From contig NC_061771.1 of NCBI RefSeq assembly GCF_022458985.1, positions 20,099,501 to 20,163,500 of the forward strand: 64,000 nucleotides of DNA. The letters are read 5' to 3'. Position numbers and translations under genes: made by a program. Source of the DNA: Mugil cephalus (taxonomy: Eukaryota > Chordata > Actinopteri > Mugiliformes > Mugilidae). The notes below the pieces were generated by a model. The model made no database searches. It was given only the letters and a program-made list of their open reading frames with translations, and was not told where the DNA came from. Each line of letters opens with the position of its first letter. Positions within the stretch are counted from its first letter, which is position 1. Below, piece by piece: positions 12,551-22,089 of this stretch.

Positions 12551-15500
12551 GGTGCTGGACTTGAGGCTAATTAACAAACTCACCTTGCCTGAGTGGGGTC
12601 TGACAGACATCTGCTGGATTCAGTGTGATGCCGCTGTTATGTGTTACGTGCTCATGCTGCCACCTGAAGGCAAAGTCGCGCAACTACAACTTGATGTGCA
12701 ACTCACCTGATGCACCAAATTCAACAGCTTCTAAGTAAATTAAATCATTTATGAACAGTTTTCAGTGTGTTAATTTATTATTATTAATAAACTGAGGCTA
12801 AGAACAGGATATTTCAAGTCATCTTTGTGTCATGGAACCAGCTTGGAGACGAAGCATATGACAGAAAATACACTTCAATAAGTATAATTTACAGAGTGTG
12901 GGCAACTCTTGTCCAGTGAGGCAGAAACAAAAAAGTACAGAAGCAGAAGAAATATTGACACCTCCCTGATACATGTGCCTCTGTGTGCCTGCAGCTCTGT
13001 CAGACCGTCCCTTCTATGAGGAGTGGTGGTTCTTGCTGGTCATGGCTCTGGTGGGACTCATCCTCATTCTGGTCCTGGTCTTCGCGCTGCTGCTGCACGG
13101 ACACAGCTCCAAGTACAAGGCCTGCGGCACAGGTTTGTGATTTAGCATTTAGTTCGTTTCACAATTAGTTCGTATAGCAATAAAGGTAATAGTTTGTTTC
13201 ACGTTAAAGGGTGCATCTTTCTGTCATCAGTTACATTCACGTCGTTCCTCTGAGCCTCTACGGGTTGGACACGTGTTCCCTTCACAGGTCCATCATAGTT
13301 TCACTCAGTGTTTGTGATTCTGACAAGTCCTGCATCGGCACAGATCATCTGCCTCCACCAGCTTTGTTCCTGCAGGAGTACAGTCTGTATGAGGGAGTGT
13401 TGTTCCTTTAGCAGGACAAATGGCACCCTGACGTACATCACCAAAAAAATGACCTGCACAAAGTTTCTGCCATCTCTCTGGAGGGTCTCTGTGTTTGTTA
13501 CACGTGGTTGTCAACTATTTACCACCACAAAACTGGGATAAACATATTTATAAAAAACAAACTGGTGAATTTAAAGAGATTGTTGTGTAGTAGGACAGTA
13601 ACATGTTTAACTCCTAAATTCACACTCGGAGTGAATCTGATTTGAACCCATTTATTTGAACTGAAAACCTGACTCGTACTCCAGTTTTTTCACATTCGAT
13701 TATTCACTGGTTTATTATATCTGACCTCACTGTGCGGCGGCTCTTGAGCTGGAGATTCAAAATCGGACTCTATGATGCTCGCCAGCATAGCTGAAAAACA
13801 AATTGACTGCTCGTCTGTGTGAAACGTTGCCCAGCTAATCTTGTGAAGCATGCGGAGGCCTCCTGTTTCCCTGTTGTCCTCAGTGGTGGACGCAGGATTC
13901 ACTTTCTGTGTGTGTGAATGTGTGTGCCCTGACAAGTTCAGGTTATCATCAGGACAGATGTTAGTCTGAGTTGCCACAGAAACATTGGCAAAACCTCCAG
14001 GCAGCCGTCAAACAAAAGAGGGAGTTTCTGTGGGAGGGAGGAGGGAGAACGACCACACACACGCACACGAGTTAAGGAACAGCAGGAGTCACCGGGCGAT
14101 GGAAAATTACATCTTTGATTTTTGCTCAGCGGCTCACTGTGTTCCAGGCAGCATCACTCTTTCGATTTCTAACATGACACCGTCTGCTTTTATTGTTTCA
14201 TTTTTTATGGATATTGGTGGAAAATGATAGAAGCGTTCCGCATTGTTGTTTTGCTTTCATTTGCCTCTTACTCTGACACTTCGAAGGTAGACAAATATGT
14301 GGTAAATGAACAGGAAATTGCGCATAAACTCTGTGCGGCAAGAAGAACAATTTCAGGAAAACATCTCAAGGAGCGCGGCTGGACCGGTTCGAAGTTTTAG
14401 CATTTATCTGAAGTTCCCTCTGAATTATGTTCCCCTGCAGGGAAGCACGTGTCCACAGCGGAGGAGTCAGTGACGCTGGACAACGGAGGCTTCACTGCTC
14501 TGGAGCTGAACAGCAGAGCTCTCAACTCTAAGAACTCCTTCCTGAAAAAGAACGGGACCAGGTGAGCGCTCACTTCCTCTCTCACGCAAACCTCCCTGGC
14601 TTTGACCAAAGTCTAACGTGCGTTTAATGTGTGTCCAGGTCTCCTCCCAGGCCCAGTCCAGGTGGTCTCCACTACTCTGACGAGGACATCTGTAACAACT
14701 ATAATGGAGCTGTCCTCACTGAGAGCACCACACTCACTGAAAAACCCACCGAGGTCTCTGAGTCAGAGGTATCTCTTTCTATCCGTCCGTCCGTCCGTCT
14801 GTCTCTCCAAAGAATCATAAACGGGCCATCCTATTACATCCTGTTGGCTCTTACATGTTTAAAGTCCGAGTTCCTGCGCAAGTATGGGAAGCATGGAAAA
14901 GTATAGAATTTGATTTTCTAAGGGCGTATTCACACCAGGAAAGTCCGATAGTTCACTTGCTTTGGTCAGGAAAAAAATTGGTTCGGTTTGTATTCACATT
15001 GAATTTTTTGACAAGCGGACCAACATTATAAACAAACCCATGTGTGTCCCGATAAAAATTATTGGCGGGATCTTTGAAGTTTTTTCACTTTAAGCCGACA
15101 CTGCGTTGGAGTCCAGGTAAAACCTGCCTCGCACAATCTCTCTGGGATTTGGCCGTAGACATCTGCATTTTTTGCGTCAAGCAGCTGATATATGCTCTCC
15201 TCCGACCATATATCAAGGAGGCAGTGCATCTCTTCTGTGCCCCACTTTGACCCACGGCTCATTCTTGGTATAAAATAGAAATAATAGAATAAATGAAACG
15301 GCCGATAACCGATCACAACATTTTTTGTAACTTTTTTGTTCCTGGTATACCAGGAATCAATTGCACTTTTTAGTTTTTTCTAGTTGTTGTGGACAAAACT
15401 TATTTTTCCTTTGGACACCTGCGGCAAATGGATTATATTAAGTTCGTTTAACTTTGCAGCATTGGCGAACGTGAAGTTAAACGAACTTAACATAATTTAA

Positions 15501-17375
15501 TTATTGTTGTCCTGAAAAAATCCCCCTTGTGTGTGTGGTGAATTGTTACCTGTTAAATCTAAAAAGGCGTTCAGATGCTGCATTTTCAGGACAAACAAAG
15601 TGGACCAGGGTTCGTTACGGACTCTGGTGCGGACCAAACAAAGTGAACCCCGAAGTGAGTCCCAGCTGCGGAGGTGATCTCGGTTCACTTGTTTGGTCCA
15701 CACCAGATTCCACTGACTTGTATTCACACCTACCCAAAAGGTCCGCACCGGAGAAAAGGTCCGTTTCAAGCGGACTAAACGAGCCTGGTGTGAATACGAC
15801 CTGAGTTTATGTTGCTGCATTCGATACACCTTTATAGTCTGAGTGTGACAGCTGCTCTGCGCACTGTAAAGTTTATGATAAAATTACTTGACAGCACCTC
15901 CTGGTTCTCTCTCAGCTGTCTCCAGTTTTACTTTTGTTTCGATACGTTTATGTATAACCAGACGATTGGACTCATTTGTTTCTTCACTGCCTGACTTCAG
16001 TTCAATGCTTGTATGCGACAAAATGGCTGTTTTTACCTGATCTGCCATATTGTCGAAATGTAAGCTTGAAAAGATAGAAACTTAATTGAAAGTACAACAG
16101 AAATAGAAAGCTCACTGGAAAGAAAGATTAAACGGCTCAAATCCCTGGGGTCTCTTCCCCTCTGCCTCCGCCACGCACTCCACACAATGAGGGCCACTGA
16201 TAGCGGCTTAAAGTGCCATCTGAGGACGTAATGAGATCTCAGCGTCTTTAGATCGAACCCAGGCTTTCCCCGTGTCTCCTGTCTATCAGCTGTCAAATTA
16301 AAAACTGCAGGCGATGACATCTGATGCACATGATGTATTAGAGCCCTTAGAACGTTAAATCCAATTTTACACGTCAAAGTCTGTTGACGGGTCTTAGAGA
16401 GGGCTGAGTATAAAGCCGCTTGTGATCGTAATTGCACAACATACTCATATGAATAAACATGGAGACTGGAAACTGAAAACAATCTGAAGGTGCGTAGTTT
16501 GGAAGGAATGAGGCTGGGGGTCACATTAGTTGCGACTGACAAAGCACACCACAATCAGCGGCCAGCGGTCAAACTGCATCGTGGGTAAATTACAGATTTT
16601 GACATAAAAGGGAAAAAACATGCCGCCTGAGTGGCAAAAACACAGTGAAATGTATCAGTAAATACAGCGAGACCAGGAGAAATGTGGATTATCAGATCAA
16701 ATTAAGGACGACAGGACTCGACAATGATCCATACGAAATGGTATGGATTTGGAAAAGTGGACTAACCTCAGTTTCAGTTAGTTTAAGTTAGCTTTAGGTC
16801 ATTACAGTTATGATAAATGTAGCTAAATAAAAGATGCTAACGCTAAGAAGTAACGTTAGCCATGCGATACTGTAGCGACGGACCAGATGTTAAAAGGTCG
16901 ACGAGGAGTGATCACAAATATTCCGTTACTGTCGGCCGTAACTACGCCACTACAACAACATCGACAAACCTATCTGAATCTGAATAGGTGCTTTTTTCTT
17001 AGCAGTAAAATTCTCTTGTTTCGTTCGTCACTCAAACTCTAACCCTGCTGCGTTCGTTTCCAGTTAACAGACAGCGACTACGAGGACGAGCAGCCGAAGC
17101 ACTCCTTCGTCAACCACTACATGAGCGACCCCACCTACTACAACTCCTGGAAGCGGCAGCCCAAAGGCCTCAAAGGGATTAGCTCGGGCGCTCCCTTCGG
17201 CTACGAGGAGTGCGCCACAGCGGACACGGAGCCCTACTACCAGACCGTGGTCACCCAGCACAGCACGGGGGGCGCGTACACGCCCACGGGGCAGCCCGCG
17301 CACACGCACGTCAACCCCAACACCAACCCACCGGGGTCACGCACCCCCGTGACAGGATTCTCCTCGTTTGTTTGA
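708..17375 (+). CDS. sdk1: Sidekick-1 cell adhesion protein, 3' part (15 exons)
   Basis: Homophilic immunoglobulin-superfamily adhesion protein of synaptic membranes; the 5' part lies left of the window. Exons: 708-811, 965-1035, 1777-1915, 3322-3378, 3498-3599, 5027-5142, 10460-10646, 10752-10889, 10979-11140, 11707-11832, 12346-12510, 12995-13132, 14441-14561, 14639-14768, 17064-17375. All have AG/GT borders and join in one open frame of 688 residues. They encode the end of one FnIII domain, four complete FnIII domains (probably FnIII 10-13 of 13), a membrane segment in exon 12995-13132 ([20 protein letters not shown]) and a cytoplasmic tail of about 200 residues. The tail carries the family blocks [22 protein letters not shown] and [17 protein letters not shown] and ends in GFSSFV, the known MAGI PDZ ligand. 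SDK1 rather than SDK2 is chosen from NGAVLTES and DSDYED in the tail and from linkage to foxk1 and radil. Confidence 0.93.
5911..6008. repeat. AGAAT/AGAAC pentanucleotide array
   Basis: About 19 tandem five-base units. The first and last units are AGAAT and the middle run is mostly AGAAC, with AGAAT units interspersed near the right end. It is a simple satellite in an sdk1 intron and abuts the element at 6016-6875. It reads as a Phe/Cys/Ser/Leu repeat on the minus strand, which is not a gene. Confidence 0.95.
6016..6875. mobile_element. Non-autonomous DNA transposon-like element, fullest copy
   Basis: Seen: the left end contains GTATGCATTGACGTCAC and the right end, read on the other strand, GTATTTACGTGACGTCAC, an imperfect terminal inverted repeat. 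Blocks from about 6078-6480 recur at 16620-16975, and blocks from about 6650-6805 recur at 34640-34808, so the sequence is dispersed. No transposase reading frame was seen. The superfamily is not assigned. Confidence 0.6.
12514..12549. repeat. (CA)n microsatellite beside an sdk1 splice donor
   Basis: About 18 CA units starting four bases after exon 12346-12510, directly behind its GTAA donor. Confidence 0.97.
15059..15316 (-). pseudogene. Myb/SANT-like DNA-binding domain relic
   Basis: The open frame on the minus strand contains [16 protein letters not shown], then [14 protein letters not shown], then [12 protein letters not shown]. This is the helical tryptophan-spaced pattern of the Myb/SANT-like domain found in Harbinger-type accessory proteins and MSANTD proteins. 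The frame is only 85 codons, lies wholly inside the inverted-repeat element, and has no recognisable continuation, so it is most likely a fragment of a transposon-encoded protein. The family is recognised from the pattern, not from a search. Confidence 0.55.
15432..15496. repeat. Hairpin: 23-bp arms, 19-base loop
   Basis: Arms 15432-15454 and 15474-15496 are reverse complements with one mismatch; the core arm is AAGTTCGTTTAACTT. It lies inside the transposon relic 14922-15801. Confidence 0.85.
16620..16975. mobile_element. Second copy of the dispersed element (left part)
   Basis: Shares long collinear blocks with 6040-6480, for example ACAGTGAAATGTATCAGTAA, GACTCGACAATGATCCA, GATAAATGTAGCTAAATAAA and GGAGTGATCACAAAT, with substitutions and small indels. 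The right half of the element is missing. Confidence 0.75.
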
Positions 17376-18880
17376 CTCTAGAAAACCTGCACAAATTCAT
17401 ACACACACACACACACAAACACAACCACATGTACACATTATGGAGGATTGGGGCCGATGTGTGTTTGGATTAAAGGAGACGGGGACGAGACGAGGACACG
17501 TGGGACGAGCTGGTGACAAAACAGCCCCGGAAGGACTGAACTCACACCTCTCACTAGCCTTCTCCCCTCCTTCACAAACACCCCGTGGTGAAGAGTGTGC
17601 GTGTGTTGCTCTTTTACTCTTTTACGCCTCTGTGTCACTGTGCTTTCACACAGTCGCCGTCCTCAATTTCCACACACACGGACGCACACATTCACGCCAT
17701 GAACCACCAGATACTCTCAACTGTTCCAGAGACTCTCCGCTGGGAGCGGCGAGCAGACAAGTCCATTTGTGTTCATGTCGACGAGAGAGAGACTGGGATT
17801 TCTGCACAAAGCTTATCCTCTGTTTTCTGTATTTACACTTAAGTGCACAAGTATACACACACACACACACACACAAACGCACTCTCTGATGCACCATTTC
17901 AGTACCTCCTACTGGGAGAGAGGAACCTCAAGGTTGAGGGGAGTTATTAAAAGATGGCACAGGAGGGAGCAGCTTTTGTTGACAGACTGGTTCATGTACA
18001 AAAAAAACGCAGAGCTGTCAGCTTCAAAAGGCCGCCGCACAGAGAGGACAAAGACGACGTAACGATCGATAATCACCGCTTTCGAACTCGAAAAAAAGGG
18101 ACGGAGAGCGACGTGGACAGGGGGTTCTTCAGCACTTAACGGCATTCTCAGCGAGAGCGTCGAGTGAAAGGCAGCGTGTGACGTTTGAGTTTCAGCTTGG
18201 AAGATCTAAAACCATGTTTTTTATACCGTCTACTGCCTGTTGTCTCCTTATACCGCAGCCTCTCAAGCCATAATGCTTGCACTGAGCCGAAACCCCACAC
18301 ATCTCACCTTAGTTCTGTTCCCATGTCATTTTTTGATAGTCTGAGTGTGACACGTGTGCGTACAAGCATGCGTGTGAAATGTCCGTTTCCAAAGCCCCGA
18401 CCGTCCGTCTGTGTAGTTCACCGCTAAGCAAAGTGTGCCATTGTATGTATGTTTGTATTTTTAGGATGGATTTTGTACAGGGAAAAACCTTTTTACTTGT
18501 TGCCCGTAGTTCGAACCACGTTCGTGCGTTTAAAAGCAAATGACTGAACGGCACTGGAGGAAAGTTGACATACAGGAACGGAGGAGAAAGAAAAGGAACA
18601 AATCATTGAACAAAAATCATAAAAAAAAAAAAATAAAAAAAGCTGCAGCGACTGAGAGAGCGAATGTGGAACGACAGGAGGATCATTCTCGTTCAAACTG
18701 TCTGAGGCTGGCTGACACACATGTACTTTGTACTTCTCTCCAAGTGCAAACAAAGTTCACCTGTAAGTATAATTTAAATGTTCGTCAGCCAGACAGCGGC
18801 TTCCCTCACTCTGCCACGCTTGTTTTGATCTCCATGCAGTGTGTGAATAAATGATCATTGTTTATCAGTGTGTGTGTGTG
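17376..18880 (+). other. sdk1: sdk1 3' untranslated region
   Basis: Follows the TGA at 17373-17375. It contains (CA)n tracts near 17400 and 17855 and no sizeable coding frame with domain content. It ends near the poly(A) signal at 18846; a weaker alternative signal lies near 18948. Confidence 0.65.
18846..18851 (+). terminator. sdk1: sdk1 poly(A) signal
   Basis: AATAAA followed 15-40 bases later by a GT-rich run (TGTGTGTGTGTGTGTATGT), the expected signal plus downstream element. It gives a 3' UTR of about 1.5 kb. Confidence 0.65.
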
Positions 18881-18969
18881 TGTATGTAATCTGCCTCAGT
18901 CCTGCCACACTGGACTTCTCTCTCTGCTTCTACACTACGTTAACTGAAATAAAGATACACGCGTCAGCA

Positions 18970-19800
18970 TAAAAAAACAAAACAAATGAATGAATAACCA
19001 GGTCTGTGTGAGAAGTAAAAGGAGAGAAAGTTCAGAGCTTTATCAGCTGTGTTTCAGAGTTCACATCAGGTCCGTCGGATACATTTCTTGAAACAAGGTG
19101 CAGGGTGCATTCCAGGAAATAGATGGCGGCAGGTAGTTGAATTATTAAACAGTGATGTAAGAGATTGTTTAGTAGAGACAGGGTGTATTCATTACAGCCG
19201 TGTGTGCTCTTTGCAGTCTGACAAATAGTGGTGGGAGAGAACAAAAGGACCAAAGATACAAAATAGAAAAAAATAAAAAGGTAGAAGTACAACAACAAAA
19301 AAGACGACATCGAAGGGAAAGTACTTCTGCTTCTTTTTCACTGTATTTGAACCAAGGGTGTTTTTTATCAGTTACTTGTAATGACTTTGTTCCTTTTAAA
19401 AATCTATACTCATCGATGCTCAGGTTGAATTTTTCTAACACTTTGGTGTGATGTGACATTATACGTTGTGTGAAAGCTGTTATTCTCATTACTCGTTATT
19501 ACCTATTATTAGAAATCACGGCAAAAGATGAACCATCTGGAGAAGATTAGTGAGTCATTCATCGGGTAAAAATGTCAAATATTCATTGGTTGAAATTCAT
19601 AAAGGTTCTAAGGACTTATGTTTTCACGGGCTGATCAGTGTCGTGATCATTTTGGTGTCAGAGTCGCAGCCTTGTGACAAAGTAGTTAAATATTAGATCC
19701 ACGTAACTTCAGTATAATGCAGCTTAAACGCTTCACATGAGCCATTTTTCTGATTTACACACATTTTAGCTAAGAAGTGAATGAATTGTATACAGGCAGG
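18970..19800. other. Intergenic stretch, nothing recognised
   Basis: AT-rich sequence between the sdk1 3' end and the probable first exon of the Gag-zinc-finger gene. I see no exon, RNA gene or clear repeat family here. Confidence 0.5.
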
Positions 19801-19815
19801 TGGTTGTCTTCCCAA

Positions 19816-19830
19816 CCAGCAGGGGTCGCT
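19816..19830 (+). promoter_or_regulatory. Candidate CTCF site
   Basis: CCAGCAGGGGTCGCT matches the CTCF core (CCASYAGRKGGCRS) except for one T in place of G. It lies between sdk1 and the Gag-zinc-finger gene. Motif match only. Confidence 0.4.
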
Positions 19831-19849
19831 GTGGAGGAGGAGGGGGCTG

Positions 19850-20087
19850 CCGGACCCCGGGAAGTGTTCTGTTGTCCCGAAGAAGGAGCACCAGCATGGC
19901 GGATAGATTTTCCACTTTATGCTCGTCTCTCCAGTCAAACGTTTTGTCTTGAGGCGTCACCAGAAGTGATTTATTAAAACCGTAACAAGCTGTGTGTTCA
20001 GGTCCAGGCAGGAGACCCCACCTCATCCCCCCTGTCTCTCTGTCCGCCCGAGTGGAGGTACCGAGACTTGTAACCCAGTTTGGTTCG
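19850..20087 (+). other. Probable noncoding first exon of the Gag-zinc-finger gene
   Basis: A locally GC-richer block ends in a good donor (TTCG followed by GTGAGT at 20088). The next strong acceptor is TTTTTTTTCTTCTGTAG ending at 21962, just upstream of the large coding exon. The left border is a guess; cDNA would be needed to fix it. Confidence 0.35.
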
Positions 20088-21962
20088 GTGAGTTTTCATC
20101 TCCTCCTCGACTAATGCCACCTTCTTATTATGTAGTCTGTATTGTCACCTCACAGACACACAAATAGCCAGGTCCAGATTAGCAGAAACAACCACAAGTT
20201 GCTTTTTGTTTGTTGTTGTTGTTGCTGTTGTTGTTGTTATTATTGATAGGCTGGACACAGATTTCAAAATCACAGTTTGTTTGTACACTAGACTCACACA
20301 GGAGTCAGTTTAATTCATTTCTTCATTTTTTTCTATTTAAATCTTAAATATGTAATTGTTCTGCAGGGAAAACACGTGTGTATCTCACAACATCTTCACT
20401 GACACTTATGTACAGTTTACCGCTTTTTTTAGATTAGATACTAACTAACACTAACTCGTTATTATTTAACTCTTCTGTCAGTGTCAGACTAAGCTACAGC
20501 TGTGATATCACGTCATTGATCTAAAGCAGAATACGACAAACCAGCAGTAATGTCACCACTTGTGGATTAGCCAGAGACGCTAAAGTCATGTTAAATATAA
20601 GATTTGATAAAGTCGTGGTCATTTACAGACTTCTTAAAGTCATATTGTTTTTGTTTTTAAAAAAAAGTCCCAGTGTTGATAACCTCCATCACAGCTTACA
20701 GGAACGAACCAAACAGAGAGGGGGGTCTTTGTGCACCAGTCAGTTTTAGATATAACTTTAAACATACAAGAAAAGGTATTTAAAAAAAAAAAATAAATAA
20801 TACATTTTGCCATTAAAGTGTAATCAAAAATTACTTACTCGTTTCTGTAGCTGTCTGTTTAGACATCTGAGATAATAATGGCCCCCTCCAGTTGAGCGAC
20901 GCCTCTGAGTGATCACTGCAGGTCATGGTGTTCTCCAGGACCAGACCCTCAGGCCACTGACAGGACCCCCAACAATTAACATCTGTAGTTAATCCCTCTT
21001 CAGCCCAGGGGCCCCGAAGGGCCTCAGACCTCCATAACTGGATCTGCGGTCAATGCAGGCTCCAACAGCGAACCTCTCGTGTGTAGTCGCTGGTTTGTTT
21101 GAACAGTTTCACTCAACTTACAGTGTTTGTGTTTTCAAAAGTTATACCTGATGGCAGATGGTTTTCATGAAGCTTTTCAAGGAAAACACATATTGAGTTT
21201 CATAATGAAATCACAACAATCATGTAGTTTCTCTGGTGTATAAACAAAAATTTCCAGGTATAAACTGGGTGCTGACATTTCTCACGCTGAGAAGTGATAA
21301 AACTCATTAGTAACATAGCCTGTGTGTCAAAGAGATCAGTGAATGGATGAGGCTGCTCTGCTTCTGTCAGCCAATGAGAAAATAGTATTTCTCCTTTCCA
21401 GGTGAAATAGTTGCGCCGCAATAGTCACACCTTCCACAATTTGTCCTTTATTATATTTATATACTAATATACTATTTTCAAACACACTTCATCCTCGTCC
21501 TGCTTAAAAAAAAAAAATCTCACTCCACTCCAGCCCTGCTGATAATAATATGAAATAGTAAAGCTGGAGCAGTTTGTCAACTGCAGCATCTCAAACGTGA
21601 AAGTTTGTGTTGTTAGATGAGAACTGATGACATCATAGGCTTTACGAGTCATTTTCACTAACTTCCAGTATTAAGAAAGAAATGTTTAACTGAAAATGAA
21701 AACAAATCTAATTTTAACAAACCATAAAATCTGACATTTTCAATTAGTATAAAACCAAACGATCCCACATAATCATAGATCATCGTCGTTTAAAACTGAC
21801 CTGAAAACACCTTCATGAACATAGGATCTATTGCAAGACTGCATCAGTTTCAGCCAGGTGTAGTCGGTGTAGTGAATAATTTAGTGCAACTTAGTGTAAT
21901 TGTGTATAAAGACATGTTGTCTGATTTGTGTTTGTTTTACCGTTCTTTTTTTTCTTCTGTAG
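20088..21962 (+). other. Probable 5' intron of the Gag-zinc-finger gene
   Basis: Bounded by the putative donor at 20088 and the strong acceptor at 21961-21962. Contains a short TTG-rich run near 20210-20240 and an A-rich run near 20780. No exon or recognised repeat family was seen. Confidence 0.4.
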
Positions 21963-21966
21963 GGAC

Positions 21967-22029
21967 ATGAGTGCCATGAAACATGGGGACTCTGAACACG
22001 AACCAGAGGATGACGTCTTAATTGAGTGA
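21967..22029 (+). promoter_or_regulatory. Upstream ORF in the leader, in frame with the main ORF
   Basis: ATG at 21967 opens 20 codons and stops at TGA 22027-22029. The start is 123 bases (41 codons) before the main ATG, so it shares its frame. No other stop lies between this TGA and 22090. It may lower translation of the main ORF; that is inference. Confidence 0.6.
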
Positions 22030-22089
22030 ATCCTCCTTGACTCAGGAGAGAGAGCGGAAAGAAGAGGAAGATATATCGTCAAACCAACA

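Larger units (their letters stand above)
14922..15801. mobile_element. Inverted-repeat DNA transposon, possibly Harbinger-like
   Basis: Seen: the left end reads GGGCGTATTCACACCAGG and the right end, read on the other strand, GGTCGTATTCACACCAGG. The two termini match at 16 of 18 bases over about 880 bp. The left flank is TAA and the right flank begins TGA, which could be a decayed three-base target duplication of Harbinger type (inference). Inside are a minus-strand Myb/SANT-like fragment and a strong hairpin. No transposase catalytic domain was seen, so the copy is non-autonomous. A hAT or other superfamily remains possible. Confidence 0.72.
14769..17063 (+). other. sdk1: Last sdk1 intron, with two transposon relics
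   Basis: Separates exon 14639-14768 from the terminal coding exon at 17064. It contains the inverted-repeat element 14922-15801 and a second copy of the dispersed element at 16620-16975. Between them, about 16140-16470 is a balanced-composition stretch without repeats or a credible coding frame. Confidence 0.7.

Noticed and set aside
16033-16554. 173-codon minus-strand frame in an sdk1 intron
   Set aside because: No recognisable domain, no flanking splice or promoter signal, and a residue composition like random frames.
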